Part shown: one piece after another, positions 18,581 to 29,069 of the stretch
Layout: each line of letters begins with the position of its first letter
How positions within the stretch are numbered: position 1 is the first letter of the stretch
Source: Hyaloraphidium curvatum
Taxonomy: Eukaryota; Monoblepharomycota; Hyaloraphidiomycetes; Hyaloraphidiales; Hyaloraphidiaceae
Assembly (NCBI GenBank): GCA_025558095.1
Contig: JAIVFI010000028.1
Coordinates: forward strand, 186,001-250,000
DNA length: 64,000 bases
Direction: 5' to 3'
Position numbers and translations under genes: made by a program
The notes under the pieces: model-generated
What the model saw: only the letters and a program-made list of their open reading frames with translations
The model's database searches: none
Told to the model about the DNA's origin: nothing

Positions 18581-20182
18581 ATGGCGCGCGTGCGGCGGAC
18601 GTTCCTTATCGCGCTGCTCGTCGGCGTCGCGCTGTTCCTCAACCGCGACGGCTGGCTGGCGGGGCAGCTGTTCCCGCAGACCGGCGCGGACAGGGTGTAC
18701 GCGGCGGCGGCAGGCCAGGGCGGCGGCGAGAAGCAGCCCGCCGCCAAGCAGGAGCCCGCGCTGCGGCCGCGCGACACCGCGCCGGCGCCGCCGCCCCCGC
18801 CGCCCGCGCCCCCCCCGCCCCCGCCCCCGCCGGCCGCCGACGTGGCCCCCGCCGACCCGCCCGGCCCGCCGCCCGACCGCGAGCCGCCCAAGCTGCCGGT
18901 GGTGCCGCGCGAGGGCAACGCCTGCGTGCTCACGACCCTCGTGTGCCGCGGCGACCGCGGCCACTCGGACCAGCTGGTGTCCCTCACAAACCTGGTCGGC
19001 TTCGCCATGGCCGCGGGCTGCAAGATCATGCGGCCCAAGCTGTGCATCTCGCCGCACTACCGCCTCGAGAACCTGCCCATGCACAACTACTTTGTCAGCC
19101 GCGACGAGACCGCGGATCAGATCTGGATCGACAAGCTGCCCGCCTACGCAAACGCGTCCGCGCCCGTGCCGTGCTTCCTGTCGCCCGCGGACGTCGAGGC
19201 GCAGAAGGGCGGCGGCAGCAAGCGCCGCGTCAACTTCCGCCTCTTCCCGCCCTTTGACTGCCGCTTCCCGGCCGCCACGCTGCCCCAGAACAAGGACACG
19301 CTGGCCGAGACCATCCTGCCCGGCGGTGTGTACGGCATCCCGGAGCCGCACTTCATGGAGACCCCGCTGCTGGACCGCTGGGTCCTCGAGTACGCCAACA
19401 CCGAGTGGCTCGTGCCGCGCGAAGAGTTCTTCCACGTCATCCGGCAGATCCACGACAACCCCATGTTCTGGCGCGACAAGACGGACCGCCCCGAGGACAA
19501 GTGGTACTACTACAGCGCGCACGTGCGGCTCTCGGACCTCAAGATCTTCTGCGAGGTGACGGCATCGGCGGCCTCGGAGTGCGGCGTCGACATCGCCAAG
19601 GTGCCCGCCTTCCTCGCCGCCGAGATTGCCGCCATCGAGGGTCCCGGACGCAACTACTCGTCCCACATCTACATCGCCACCGACGCCTCGTCGCAGGAAA
19701 TCGCGCAGCTCGAGGACGCCTTTGCTGCGCTGGACCCCGCCCTCGTCGGCCCGGGATTGACTGTGACGATTTCGTCCGCGGATTGGTATAAAGCCCTGCT
19801 CTACGACGTGATGAAGCAGATCTACCCTGTCTACACGGTCGACCAGGGCGGGGCCAACTACACCACCTGGGAGCGCAACATGCGCCACGAGAAGATGATG
19901 ACGATCGTGCTGGACCAGCTGATGCTCGGGTGCGGCGAGCGCATGTGGGGCACGCGCGCGTCGGGGTTCTCCGAGCGGGCGTACCAGATGGGCGTGCACC
20001 CGTACAAGCTCGGCATGTGCGGGAGGAACATGCCCTGGGGGCAGAGGAGGAGGGCGAGGGACGAGAAGGAGAGGATGGGGTACCTGCCCGCGGTCAAGGA
20101 CTGGAAGAGGGAGCCGGATCCGGAGGCGTCGCCGACGACGGCGGCGGCGATGACCACCAACACGGCGATGGCGGGAAAGTGA
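18581..20182 (+). CDS. Type II membrane glycosyltransferase, O-fucosyltransferase-like
   Basis: A single exon of 533 residues. ATG 18581 is chosen because a short basic tail and signal anchor (TFLIALLVGVALFL) follow directly, as in Golgi type II enzymes; the in-frame ORF starts earlier (18242). A Pro-rich stem (residues about 65-105) precedes the lumenal domain. There, AHVRLSDLK stands where fucosyltransferases carry the GDP-binding HxRxxD loop, SHIYIATDASSQEI resembles the TD-containing strand, and MLGCGERMWGTRASGFSE resembles the closing S-x-FS motif. It probably transfers a sugar (perhaps fucose from GDP-fucose) to secreted proteins; the family call is tentative. Several NxS/T sequons are present. 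Confidence 0.6.
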   Translation: MARVRRTFLIALLVGVALFLNRDGWLAGQLFPQTGADRVYAAAAGQGGGEKQPAAKQEPALRPRDTAPAPPPPPPAPPPPPPPPAADVAPADPPGPPPDREPPKLPVVPREGNACVLTTLVCRGDRGHSDQLVSLTNLVGFAMAAGCKIMRPKLCISPHYRLENLPMHNYFVSRDETADQIWIDKLPAYANASAPVPCFLSPADVEAQKGGGSKRRVNFRLFPPFDCRFPAATLPQNKDTLAETILPGGVYGIPEPHFMETPLLDRWVLEYANTEWLVPREEFFHVIRQIHDNPMFWRDKTDRPEDKWYYYSAHVRLSDLKIFCEVTASAASECGVDIAKVPAFLAAEIAAIEGPGRNYSSHIYIATDASSQEIAQLEDAFAALDPALVGPGLTVTISSADWYKALLYDVMKQIYPVYTVDQGGANYTTWERNMRHEKMMTIVLDQLMLGCGERMWGTRASGFSERAYQMGVHPYKLGMCGRNMPWGQRRRARDEKERMGYLPAVKDWKREPDPEASPTTAAAMTTNTAMAGK

Positions 20183-20405
20183 GTTGCGGGGGACGGCGGG
20201 CGGGAAGCGAAGGTGGAAAAGAGCACTCTTTATCTCGGTTTACGTCCAAAAGAAGACTTGGACTCCGGATTTGCACTGGTTTGAGCGTTTGTTTCGAAGT
20301 GCGAGGAGAATGGGTTTCGGGCTACCGATCGATCACACCCTCCCAGTCACCGCGCGCCCACCCCCTCCACCGCTCCTCTAAACCGCGTCTTCCCGCTCCG
20401 CCGCG

Positions 20406-21821
20406 ATGCAGGCGTGCTCGGGAGGGTGCGGACACCATCACCCGCCGTTCGGTGCGGGGCACGGGGGCCCAGAGGGCCAGGGGGCGTCGCGCGACGCGAC
20501 CGGTGACGCGGACGGGGCGGGGAGCTCCACGCCGTCGGGAAACAAGAGCTCGGCCGGAAAACGCTCGAACAAGAAGGACGTCTCTGTATGGGACTCGGAC
20601 GGCGACTCGGAGATGGTCGACGCGGACGGGGAGGGTGCCACGGACCGCGCCGGTCGCGCCAGATCGCGGTCGCCGGACTTTCCGCTCAAGCGGCGCAAGC
20701 CCGGGCCGGCCGGGATGCCCGGGCTGCCGACGCCGATGCAGGATCTCCGCAATTGGAGGCCGGTTCCCGGATCGCCGACCCCGCTCAGGCACGAGGACAT
20801 GCTCGACTCGGACGACGAGGAAGATCAATGGCGCGTTCGTGACGGCACAGGAGGTGCGAGGTTTGCGCCGAGATCTGCGTCGGCATTGCTGACGAGGCCT
20901 GCACCAGGTTCCGCTGCGCAGGCAAGGGGATCGGGACCGGAGGTCGGCGACGTCGAGATGGGGGGCATGGAGGGCGACAAGGGTGGGCATTTCTCGTGCC
21001 TGGATCGTCTTTTCGCTGATTTGGATCCGGATCTGGCAGGTGCGACGGCTTCTGCTTTACAATCCGGATCGGGCGCGGCGGCTTCGGGCGACGGCGAGCC
21101 TCGATCCGAAGGCAAACCCGGGAAGAAGGGCAAAAAGGCGCTGAGGAAGGGGCAGAAGTACGAGGTCACGCCTGCGCTGGTTCAGGCAGACTCGGATTTC
21201 GTGTTCTTCCCGGGCCCCGACGAAACGGTCTACTTCGCGCCGCGGCCCGCCGCCGGGGGAGAGTTCAGCTGCCCGGGCTGCGCCAAGGTCATCGTGCCGC
21301 CCCCGAGCAAGGAGGGCCCATTGGGCCTGACGTGGGCAATGCGTCGGCACAGCCCAACGTGCACCGCGCTGGCCGGGAAGGCGCGGATGCTTGACCTGAC
21401 GCGGGAGGTGTTTGGGATCCATCCGCTGGACGTCTTTGCCCCGCAAGACGTCCGGACCAAGCGATTCTTTCGACACATCCAGGCCGCCGCCGTCACTGTC
21501 TCGAACCGCAGGAACAAGGTCGCAAAGATGGAAGCGAGTGTCGACCGGCAGCAGCAGTCGCGCATGGTTCAGGAGCGCGACATCCTGGACCGCATCGCCG
21601 AGACGCACGGTCTCGCGCGAGCTACGCTGCTGCCTCAGCACTGCAATGACTGGGAGTACAGCTGTTTCGGGCCCGGATGCCAGGAGGTGTCTGCTCAAGA
21701 AGTGGGTCTACACCGCCTCAGCCACAGCTCGCCGATGCTTTCGCCTTGGGAGCCATCTTCTGATCCCGTGCCGTCGAAATTAGATTGCTCGCCGGAACCG
21801 CCGGAGAATCTATCTCCATAA
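20406..21821 (+). CDS. Unknown nuclear-type protein with Cys/His cluster
   Basis: 471 residues, mostly low-complexity. The N-terminal half is rich in Gly/Asp/Ser with basic patches such as KRSNKK and PLKRRKPG that could be nuclear localisation signals. A possible zinc site follows: FSCPGCAKVIV and, about 25 residues on, MRRHSPTCTA. A helical region (RTKRFFRHIQAAAVTVSNRR) follows, then CNDWEYSCFGPGCQEV. A Cys-rich frame just downstream (21880-22030, with TCDVLCMHRRCKELG and TCKDCDLVL) may be a spliced continuation, in which case the last 45 residues here are intronic. No family recognised. Confidence 0.5.
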   Translation: MQACSGGCGHHHPPFGAGHGGPEGQGASRDATGDADGAGSSTPSGNKSSAGKRSNKKDVSVWDSDGDSEMVDADGEGATDRAGRARSRSPDFPLKRRKPGPAGMPGLPTPMQDLRNWRPVPGSPTPLRHEDMLDSDDEEDQWRVRDGTGGARFAPRSASALLTRPAPGSAAQARGSGPEVGDVEMGGMEGDKGGHFSCLDRLFADLDPDLAGATASALQSGSGAAASGDGEPRSEGKPGKKGKKALRKGQKYEVTPALVQADSDFVFFPGPDETVYFAPRPAAGGEFSCPGCAKVIVPPPSKEGPLGLTWAMRRHSPTCTALAGKARMLDLTREVFGIHPLDVFAPQDVRTKRFFRHIQAAAVTVSNRRNKVAKMEASVDRQQQSRMVQERDILDRIAETHGLARATLLPQHCNDWEYSCFGPGCQEVSAQEVGLHRLSHSSPMLSPWEPSSDPVPSKLDCSPEPPENLSP

Positions 21822-22423
21822 GGACAGTAGCCAAAAGGGGGAGCAGCCAGCATGGATCCTTTCCGCCCCAACGAGCCGGGTGTGCCGCCGCAGCGGCGCC
21901 TACACCTGCGATGTCCTCTGCATGCATCGGCGTTGCAAGGAGCTCGGGATCGATCCCCAAACCTGCAAAGACTGCGACCTCGTGCTGCTCGCCGTATGGA
22001 GTCCCTGTTCCACACGCTGCACTGGGAACGTGAGCGACGACGGCGGTCGTGCCGCAACTACGGTGGAGCTGCCCGACGCCTGTCATTCCGTGCAGGAAGG
22101 GGAGAAAGGATGGTTTACCGGGAGTTGGATGTGTTTGAGGCGCTGGAGGTGGACGACATGGGAAGGGCAAGCTTTGAGCTGCGGAAACGGCCTCGTTCTC
22201 GGGAGCCAGGCTCGGGAGGCCAAGTTTTGAGCTGCAATGCAATTAGAAGGAGGCCAGCACCGGAAAGCCTGCTTGTTGCGCCTCCGACGAAGCGAGGCTA
22301 ATCCGACGGCTCTTCTCATTTCCGAAGCCCGCAGTCGAGGCTAAATTCGTCGAACCACGCGGCTCAACCCCCGCCACTCACTTTTCCCCAACACACTTTC
22401 CGCCGTTCCCGGCACTCCCCGAG
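21822..22423. other. Region with Cys-rich frame and dehalogenase remnant
   Basis: About 600 bp between the unknown protein and the ABC transporter. The first part has a Cys-rich plus-strand frame without a clear start; the second holds the dehalogenase exon remnant (22055-22234). The last 190 bp should contain the transporter promoter. Confidence 0.45.
22055..22234 (+). pseudogene. Remnant of the last exon of a haloalkane dehalogenase-like gene
   Basis: It aligns with the last exon of the minus-strand gene at 33393-34683. VELPDACHSVQEG matches MELPDAGHFVQEW, then, after a one-base deletion, RMVYRELDVFEALEVDD matches RIIYRALDVFEALEVDG. After an extra segment of about 30 bp the 3' end is again similar. 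It lacks all upstream exons and cannot encode an enzyme. Confidence 0.7.
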
Positions 22424-25400
22424 ATGGCCGCCGCCCCGGTTCCGCCGGCGCTGGTGCCGGTTGGAGATTCCGATTCGCTCGGCTCGGCCTCGACCGCCGC
22501 CGTGGCGCCGCTGAAGGACTCGGTCGGCCCCGATCCTTCGTCATCCCACCTCGGCGGGCCCGAACGGATCCCCGTCGCGGCGCGACGGGTCTCCACAAGG
22601 GTCATTGCCAATCCTATGACTGTTACGCTCAAGGACCTGTCGGTCGAGGTGGAGCGGTCCAAGGGCATGGTCGGAGATATCGTGAAGAAGCTCGGCTTCG
22701 GGAAGAAGGCCAAGGTCACCGTCGAGCCGCAGAACGGCAAGACCGACGGCGTGGAAATGGTCCCTGTTCCCGATGGCGAAGCAGCAGCCAGCGAGGTGCC
22801 GGACGTCCTGCGCCTCGTGAAGAACGTGAACGCCGTCCTGCCTGCGGGCAAGGTCACGGCCATCATGGGAGCTTCCGGTAGGCTCTTTCAACGTTCAGTA
22901 TCTCGTTCCGCCTGACAGCGGTCCACCAGGTGCCGGAAAGACCACGCTTCTCAATGCCATCGCCTCTCGGCTCGTCGGCTCCGCGCGCGCCGTCGGATCG
23001 ATCTACTTCAACGATGTGGACATCGTGCCGCTGCAGAAAAAGGGCCGCGGCAAGCGTGCCTCATACGTGAAGCAGGAGGACACCTTGCTTCCCTATCTCA
23101 CCGTTCGCGAGACTTTGCGCTTCAACGCGGAGCTGCGGCTTCCCAACTCCATGAGCTCTGCGAGCAAGCACGCGCTCGTGGAGGAGGTCATCCTGGAGCT
23201 GAACCTGAAGGAGTGCGCTGATACCATGGTTGGCTCCGGGTCGTCGACTTCTTCTTCCTCCCGCGGCTGCTCGTCGGGAGAGCGGAGGCTCGTCTCCATC
23301 GCCATCCAGCTCCTGAGCTCCCCGCCGCTCCTCCTCCTGGACGAGCCCACTTCCTCCCTGGACTCCTTTACTTCCTATGCCCTGTGCCAGACGCTCAAGA
23401 ACATTGCGAACGACGGCCGCACCGTCATTCTGTCGGTGCACCAGCCCCGCTACAGCTCGTTCGAGCTCTTTGATCACCTGATTTTGCTCTGCAAAGGCGG
23501 CCACCTCGTGTACAACGGACCCGCCAACGAGGTCCGCGCCTACTTCGAAGGTTTGCTTGGCGTGGAAATGAACCACGAGGACAACGTGGCGGACTGGATC
23601 CTGGACGTGAGCAGCGTGGACTACAGCAGCCCGAGGAAGGAAAAGGAGAGCAAGGAGCGCTTGGAGATGCTGGCCGCCGCATGGAAAGGGCGCGCGCAGA
23701 AGGAAGTGGTGGCGCCGCTGCCCAAGGGCTCGCCTGCGGATCCCTCGGCAGGGGCTGCCAACGCTTTCTCCAGGTTCTTCACGGAACTCAGCACCCTGAC
23801 CCGGAGAGGGTACAAGAACACGCTTCGCGATCGCGGCTCCTTGTTCGGTGTCTTTGGCGAAACCCTATTCTTCGCTCTCGTGATGGGCTGGATCTTCTTC
23901 CAGCTTCCGAACGATTTGGCGTCCATTCGGTCGCGGCAGACCCTGTTCGTCATGTCAATCACGGCCAACAACTACTTGCTGGTGAGCTCGTCTGCCCGCA
24001 GACAATCGCTGTCCAGCTGCTGATGTCCTCTGCAGATGATCTTGTACCTTTGGCTGCTCTCGCGGGACGTCGAGCTTTTCGATTCGGACAAGGTCGAGGG
24101 CATCGCCGGCGTACCATCGTACGTCTTCAGCAGATTCCTCAGCTACTTCCCGTTCCTCGTGATTTGCCCGATCATCTTCTGTTGCAGTGAGTCCTCCTCT
24201 CTCGTTGTGGATGCCGTGGGCGAAACTGAGTTCATCGCCTTTAGTTGTCTACTTCATGGCGGGCTTGCGCGAAGGCCAGTTCGGATGGTATCTCGGCTCC
24301 GTTATGGTCTCCAACTGGGGTTACTGGTCGCAAGCTTTCCTCTGCGTCGGAATCGCCCGTCGTTTCGACGCCGCGTCGCTCATGGCGAACTCCCTGTCGA
24401 TCATCCCGTCCTTTGCTACGGGCTTCAACATGGCGATCTCCACCATTCCTGTCTGGCTCGGCTGGACCAAGTACCTCGTGAGTTGAGCTTTTTGCTTCGT
24501 CGGTCTTCACTCGATTGATCCGTTCCTTCCTCAGGTGACCACGTACTACGCCTACTCGACCGTCTACGTCTCGCAGTTCCGCGATGCCACTCTCGATTGC
24601 CCTTACCCGGCCGGCGACCCGAGGTGCGCCGCGTACGAGGGCAACAACATCATCCAGCAATCCGGCTTCGATCCCAACATGAACTTGGGTGCTCAGCTGG
24701 GCTTTGCGCTCTGCTCCGTCGTCGGCTTCGTGATTTTCGGTTCGCTGGCGCTCGCGTTCATCACCAAGGAGCCCGTCACGGCCGGAGCTGTTGCTAGCGA
24801 GAGCCATGCCGTTCGATTCGAGGAGGATCTGGAGGAGGCCGACGGATCGGCTGCGGCCGACGGGCAGGTTGTGATCAAGGTCCAGCAGCCCGCGGATCTC
24901 GGTCATCGGACGCTTGCGGAGGAGCACCAGATACACGTCATGGCCGACAACCTCGTCATGGACGTCGAAACCATCGGCATCACGCTCAAGACGCAGAAGA
25001 AGCGCATCCTCGCCAACATCAGCATGATGTTCGAGCCGTTCAAGGTCACGGTGATCATGGGCTCCGGAGGCAGCGGCAAGGTGTGGCCCGTGCGATGTGC
25101 CAGTGGTTCTTCTCCTGATTCGTTGCCGCGACAGACGAGCGTCCTCAACGCCATCTGCAGCGTCAAGCCCGGGCAGAGCCTCGCGAGCCAGACCAAGAAG
25201 GCCGGGAACGTCAGCTTCGGCACGGTCGTGAACCCCAGCACCGGCGTCGTTGTCAAGTACGCCAGCTACGTCCGCAAGGAGACGGATAACCTCTACCCGG
25301 CTCTCACGGTGCGGGAGACGCTGAACTTCAGCGCCCACCTGAGGCTCTACAAGATGACGGAAGCGGAGCGCCGCGCGCGCGTCGAGTCCGTGATCCGGAC

Positions 25401-27055
25401 GCTCGGCCTGTCGGACTGCGCGGATACTCTCGTCGGCGACGCAAACCTGAAGGGGATCAGCGGTGGCGAGATGCGCCGCGTTTGCATTGCTCTCGGTATC
25501 CTCGAGGAGGAGGTTGCAGTGCTTTGCCTCGACGAACCTTCGACTGGTCTGGACTCCAGCGCAGCGACAACGGTCATCACTGCTTTGCGGAGGATCGCCG
25601 ACACCGGAAGGACGGTGATCCTGACCTCGCAGCAGACCTCCCGCCCGGAAGCTTTCAACCAGTTCGACAACGTGCTGCTCCTGTCTCGTGGTGGAGAAGT
25701 GGCCTACGCCGGCCCGCGCGAACAGATGGTGCCGTTCTTCGAGAAGCTGGGCTACAAGATTCCCGAGTTTGTTCAGCCGGCGGACTACGTCATCGACCTC
25801 TCCAGCATCGACCTGCGCAACCACGCGGCCGAGACCGAATCCCGCGCCCGCGTAGCTGGAATCGTCGAGCAGTACAAGCTCACGGCCGCGGAGTCTTTCC
25901 GCGCCGAGGCGGAGAAGGCGCCGGCTGCTGGCGAAGCGCCGCACCAGGTGGAAAAAGCCGAGATCAAGAGCCGGACGCCCTTCTGGCAGGCCATCCCCGT
26001 GCTGTTTGCGCGGACGATGCGCAACTTCCGCCGCAAGCCTGCCGAGGCGATCGATTTCCTCGCGCTCCCCGGCGGCTTCGCCTTTGTCTCGCTCGTGTTC
26101 TACGAGAACAGCATCCGCGTGAGCAACTACTATTCCATTCAGGTGATTGCCGTCTCGTGCGGCCGCCCTCCAGCTCGCTCACCTGCATCTCTGCCAGAAC
26201 ACGCTCGGTCTCTTGTTCTCCATTCCCGGGCTCTTGTTCATGGGCTTGCTTCAGACGGCCGCCTACTATCCGCCTGACCGCGCGTTCTTCACGCGCGAGT
26301 TCCTGGACGGCATAACGAGCGTTGAGTGCGTTCGCATTCCGCCAATGGCGCCGCTTCCGTGCTTAATGGATTCGATCTCCGCAGGTCGTTCGTCGCCACG
26401 CAGGCCATTGTGCAGGTGCCTTTCACCATTATGGGAGCACTGATTTGGGTTCTGCGTGAGTCTCCGGTCTGCTTGCGACATCGCATGCCTTTCTCACACC
26501 CCTCCAAGTCGGCTGCACGGCTTTGGGCCTCCAAATCGGCTTCGGCGTCAACTTCTTGATCAACCTCTTGGTCACGACCTGCTTCCTCGTGGTCGGCACG
26601 AGCATCGGGCTCTCCATCCTCACCGTCGTCGACAACATCGGCCTCGGTCTGGTCGTTGCCAGCGCGCTGAACACGTGTGCCATCGTCATGTCGGGCGTGG
26701 GCGCGCAGAGCATCCCTGCGGTCCTATACTACATCAACGTGAGCTTGTGCGTGGTGTGCCGAGTCTTTCTCGTCGCTCATGCCGACGGCAGTACATCTCC
26801 CCGCTCCGATGGGGCATCGCCGTCCTCACCAACCTCGAGTTCACCGGACGGACCTTCTCCTGCACCTCGGCCCCGGACCAGTCGCTGCCGGACGGCACCT
26901 GCATCGTCTCTACGGGCGAGCAGGTCCTGCAGACTCTGAACCTGGAGTCGGTCAACATCGGCATGAACCTCGGCATCCTTGTGGCCATCACCGTCGCCTC
27001 GCGCTTCATCTACTACGGCCTGCTCAAATTCAAGATGTCGCGCATGATCTCGTAG
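22424..27055 (+). CDS. Full-size ABCG-type ABC transporter
   Basis: Ten exons (22424-22877, 22930-23981, 24036-24186, 24245-24477, 24535-25080, 25135-26142, 26198-26325, 26385-26455, 26509-26738, 26792-27055) give 1378 residues as NBD-TMD-NBD-TMD. NBD1: Walker A GASGAGKTTLLNA is split by intron 1, Q-loop VKQED, Walker B LLLLDEPTSSLD, H-loop SVHQPR, but an unusual signature (CSSGERR after a Ser run). NBD2: Walker A GSGGSGKTSVLNA, split by intron 5, canonical ISGGEMRR, Walker B VLCLDEPSTGLD; Q-loop Gln is Lys (YVRKETD) and H-loop His is Gln (LTSQQTS). So one composite ATP site looks competent and the other degenerate. It is probably a plasma-membrane exporter of lipophilic compounds. Confidence 0.9.
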
Positions 27056-27156
27056 GCCTGCTTGGGAATGCCAGCTAGACGTAGACGTAGAAATTGGAAT
27101 GACATTACACAGATGCCTATTAGATTTGGGCAGTTTCCACGTTCGTCGACGGTATC

Positions 27157-27720
27157 TCAATTTCTGACGATCAGCACGCTGCAAGGCGCGTTCACGGCGC
27201 AGTACTGCGACACCGAGCCCAAGACGGCGCGCTGCGGCCGCAGGGCGTCAACCCATCGCCTCGCGATCCCGTTCCGCGGCCCACCTTGAGCGCATTCAGC
27301 CCGCGGGTCCCCACGACGATGAGAGACGCGCCCGTCTCCTTGGCCTTGGCGCACAGCGCCTCCCCCGCGTTGCCGTCCGACTGCAGCTGGCATACGAACG
27401 TCGCCCCCTTGAGCTGCACGCCGAAGGTGTCCTGGACCGAGTCGGCAACGCGCGCCGCGAGCAGCTCGACCCTCCGAGCGATGTCGGCGACCCCCGCGGC
27501 GCTCGAGGGGAGGGTCAGGGATTTGGAGGCGCAGAGGAGGACGATGCGGTCTCCGGCTCGAGCGCTTTCCTGGCAGATGGCGTTTCCGTGAGGTTTCGTG
27601 CAGGTTTGCGGTTCCAGAACGGGCCACCTTCAGGGCCGCGCGGAGGACGGGGTTCGCCTTGACGTGCTCGTCTGCAACGTCGTCGAGGCCGACGACAATC
27701 GTCCGGCCGGCTGTGCTCAT
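27157..27720 (-). CDS. Universal stress protein (UspA-like)
   Basis: Three exons (27720-27628, 27569-27285, 27231-27157; introns 58 and 53 nt) give 150 residues, the usual single-domain length. It opens with TIVVGLDDVADEH, has a central DRIVLLCAS strand, and ends with the ATP-binding pattern: VVGTRGLNALKRAVLGS, then VSQYCAVNAPCSVLIV. The last motif is assembled only after removing the 53-nt intron. The family binds ATP and helps in stress survival; exact role unknown. It is head-to-head with the SDR gene (112 bp between starts) and convergent with the ABC transporter. Confidence 0.85.
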   Translation of the reverse strand: MSTAGRTIVVGLDDVADEHVKANPVLRAALKVARSGTANLHETSRKRHLPGKRSSRRPHRPPLRLQIPDPPLERRGGRRHRSEGRAARGARCRLGPGHLRRAAQGGDVRMPAAVGRQRGGGAVRQGQGDGRVSHRRGDPRAECAQGGPRNGIARRWVDALRPQRAVLGSVSQYCAVNAPCSVLIVRN

Positions 27721-27832
27721 TTTGGAAACAAGAAGAAAGAACAGAAGGCGGCACGGCGTCTGCGCGGTCGTGTCGAGTCACGGCCGGGTCTCTGAGACGG
27801 GTCGTTCGCGGGTTGCCTAGCGAAGTTGCGAG

Positions 27833-28711
27833 ATGGAGGGCCGCTTCTCGGGCAAGGTTGCCTTCGTCTCGGGCGCAGGCAGCGGCATCGGCCGGGCCAC
27901 GACCATCGCATTCGCCCGCGCTGGCGCCGCCGTCGCCGCGGTGGACATCTCCGAAACGGGTCTGCGGGAGACGCTCTCCGTTGTTGGGGCCCCCGCGGCC
28001 CGCGTCCTCACGATGCGCTGCGACGTAACAAAGTCCGCGGAGATCAAGGAGGCCCTGGAACGGACGGTCGCGGAGCTCGGCGGGCTCGACTTTGCCTTCA
28101 ACAATGTCCGTCTCTCCCCTCCTGTCACTGTCGTGCCGCTGAACCGCGGCAAACATCCCCATTCAGGCCGGCATCGAGCAGCCGGCGACGCCGCTGGCCG
28201 ACATCCCCGAGGAGCTGTTCGATCGCGTGATCAACGTCAACCTGAGGAGCGTCTTCCTCTGCATGAAGCACCAGATCCCGCTCATGCGCTTCCGCGGCGG
28301 CGGATCCATCGTCAACACCTCGTCCGGCGCCGGCGTGATGGCGATCCGGGGGCAATCTTGTTACTGCGCCTCCAAATCCGGCGTGGTCAGCATGTCCAAG
28401 GCCGCGGCGCTCGAGTACGCGAAGGAGGGCATCCGGGTCAACGCGCTGTGCCCCGGCATCATCGACACCCCCATGATCGAGCGGTACACGCTGGGCACGG
28501 AGGAGGGGCGGGCGAGGGTGGTGGCGCAGGAGCCGGTGGGGAGGATGGGGAGGCCGGAGGAGATCGCGGCGACGGTGCTTTGGCTGTGCTCGGACGAGGC
28601 GGGGTTCGTGACGGGCCACGCGATGGTGGTCGACGGTAGGGGCCGCGTTTGGTGGCGCTTGATAGCGTTTCTCATGCGGGATCGACAGGCGGACAGACTT
28701 CGGGGATTTGA
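27833..28711 (+). CDS. Short-chain dehydrogenase/reductase
   Basis: Three exons (27833-28105, 28167-28635, 28689-28711; introns 61 and 53 nt) give 254 residues, classical SDR length. Motifs: cofactor-binding SGAGSGIGRA, acidic residue after strand 2 (VAAVDIS) suggesting NAD(H), structural NNAG formed across intron 1, catalytic Ser in NTSSGAGVMA, YCASKSG with Tyr and Lys, and PGIIDTPM. The last exon supplies only a few residues and completes the usual ending VVDGGQTSGI. Without splicing the frame would run on into unrelated sequence to 28805. Substrate unknown. Confidence 0.9.
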
Positions 28712-29069
28712 AACGCCGAGTCTAAGTCTTCTTTTCCATCCCAGAGCAACCTTGTCTGCCTCCAGCATCTCGAGCGGTTCCACCGCTCACTTCAGACATG
28801 GTTAACTGCGACTGTTCAGTATTCGTTGTCTTCATGCCCGATGTTGAGCACAGCAGCTCGAACCCGCAGCCCGCATCACGTACCCTAGAGATCAACCGTG
28901 ACGCGTGATCGAGGACCTCAGAGATGGGTAGTGCTGACCCGAGAGGGTTGATGTTGACATAGTGCTGCACTAATCTACACGCTGTGGTCGAAGTAAACTG
29001 ATCGTCGACGCGGCTGTGACGCGAGGGCGCGGTCTTCGCGGGTGGCGTGCCCTCCTTGGCACACTCGCC
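28712..29069. other. Intergenic region
   Basis: About 360 bp, less GC-rich than its surroundings, between the SDR gene and the GTPase gene. A TTCGA-containing segment on the minus strand was tested as a tRNA and does not fold as one. It presumably holds the GTPase promoter. Confidence 0.5.

Noticed and set aside
28850-28985. Minus-strand segment with GGTTCGA, possible tRNA
   Set aside because: No five-pair T stem, no matching acceptor ends and no anticodon arm could be drawn.
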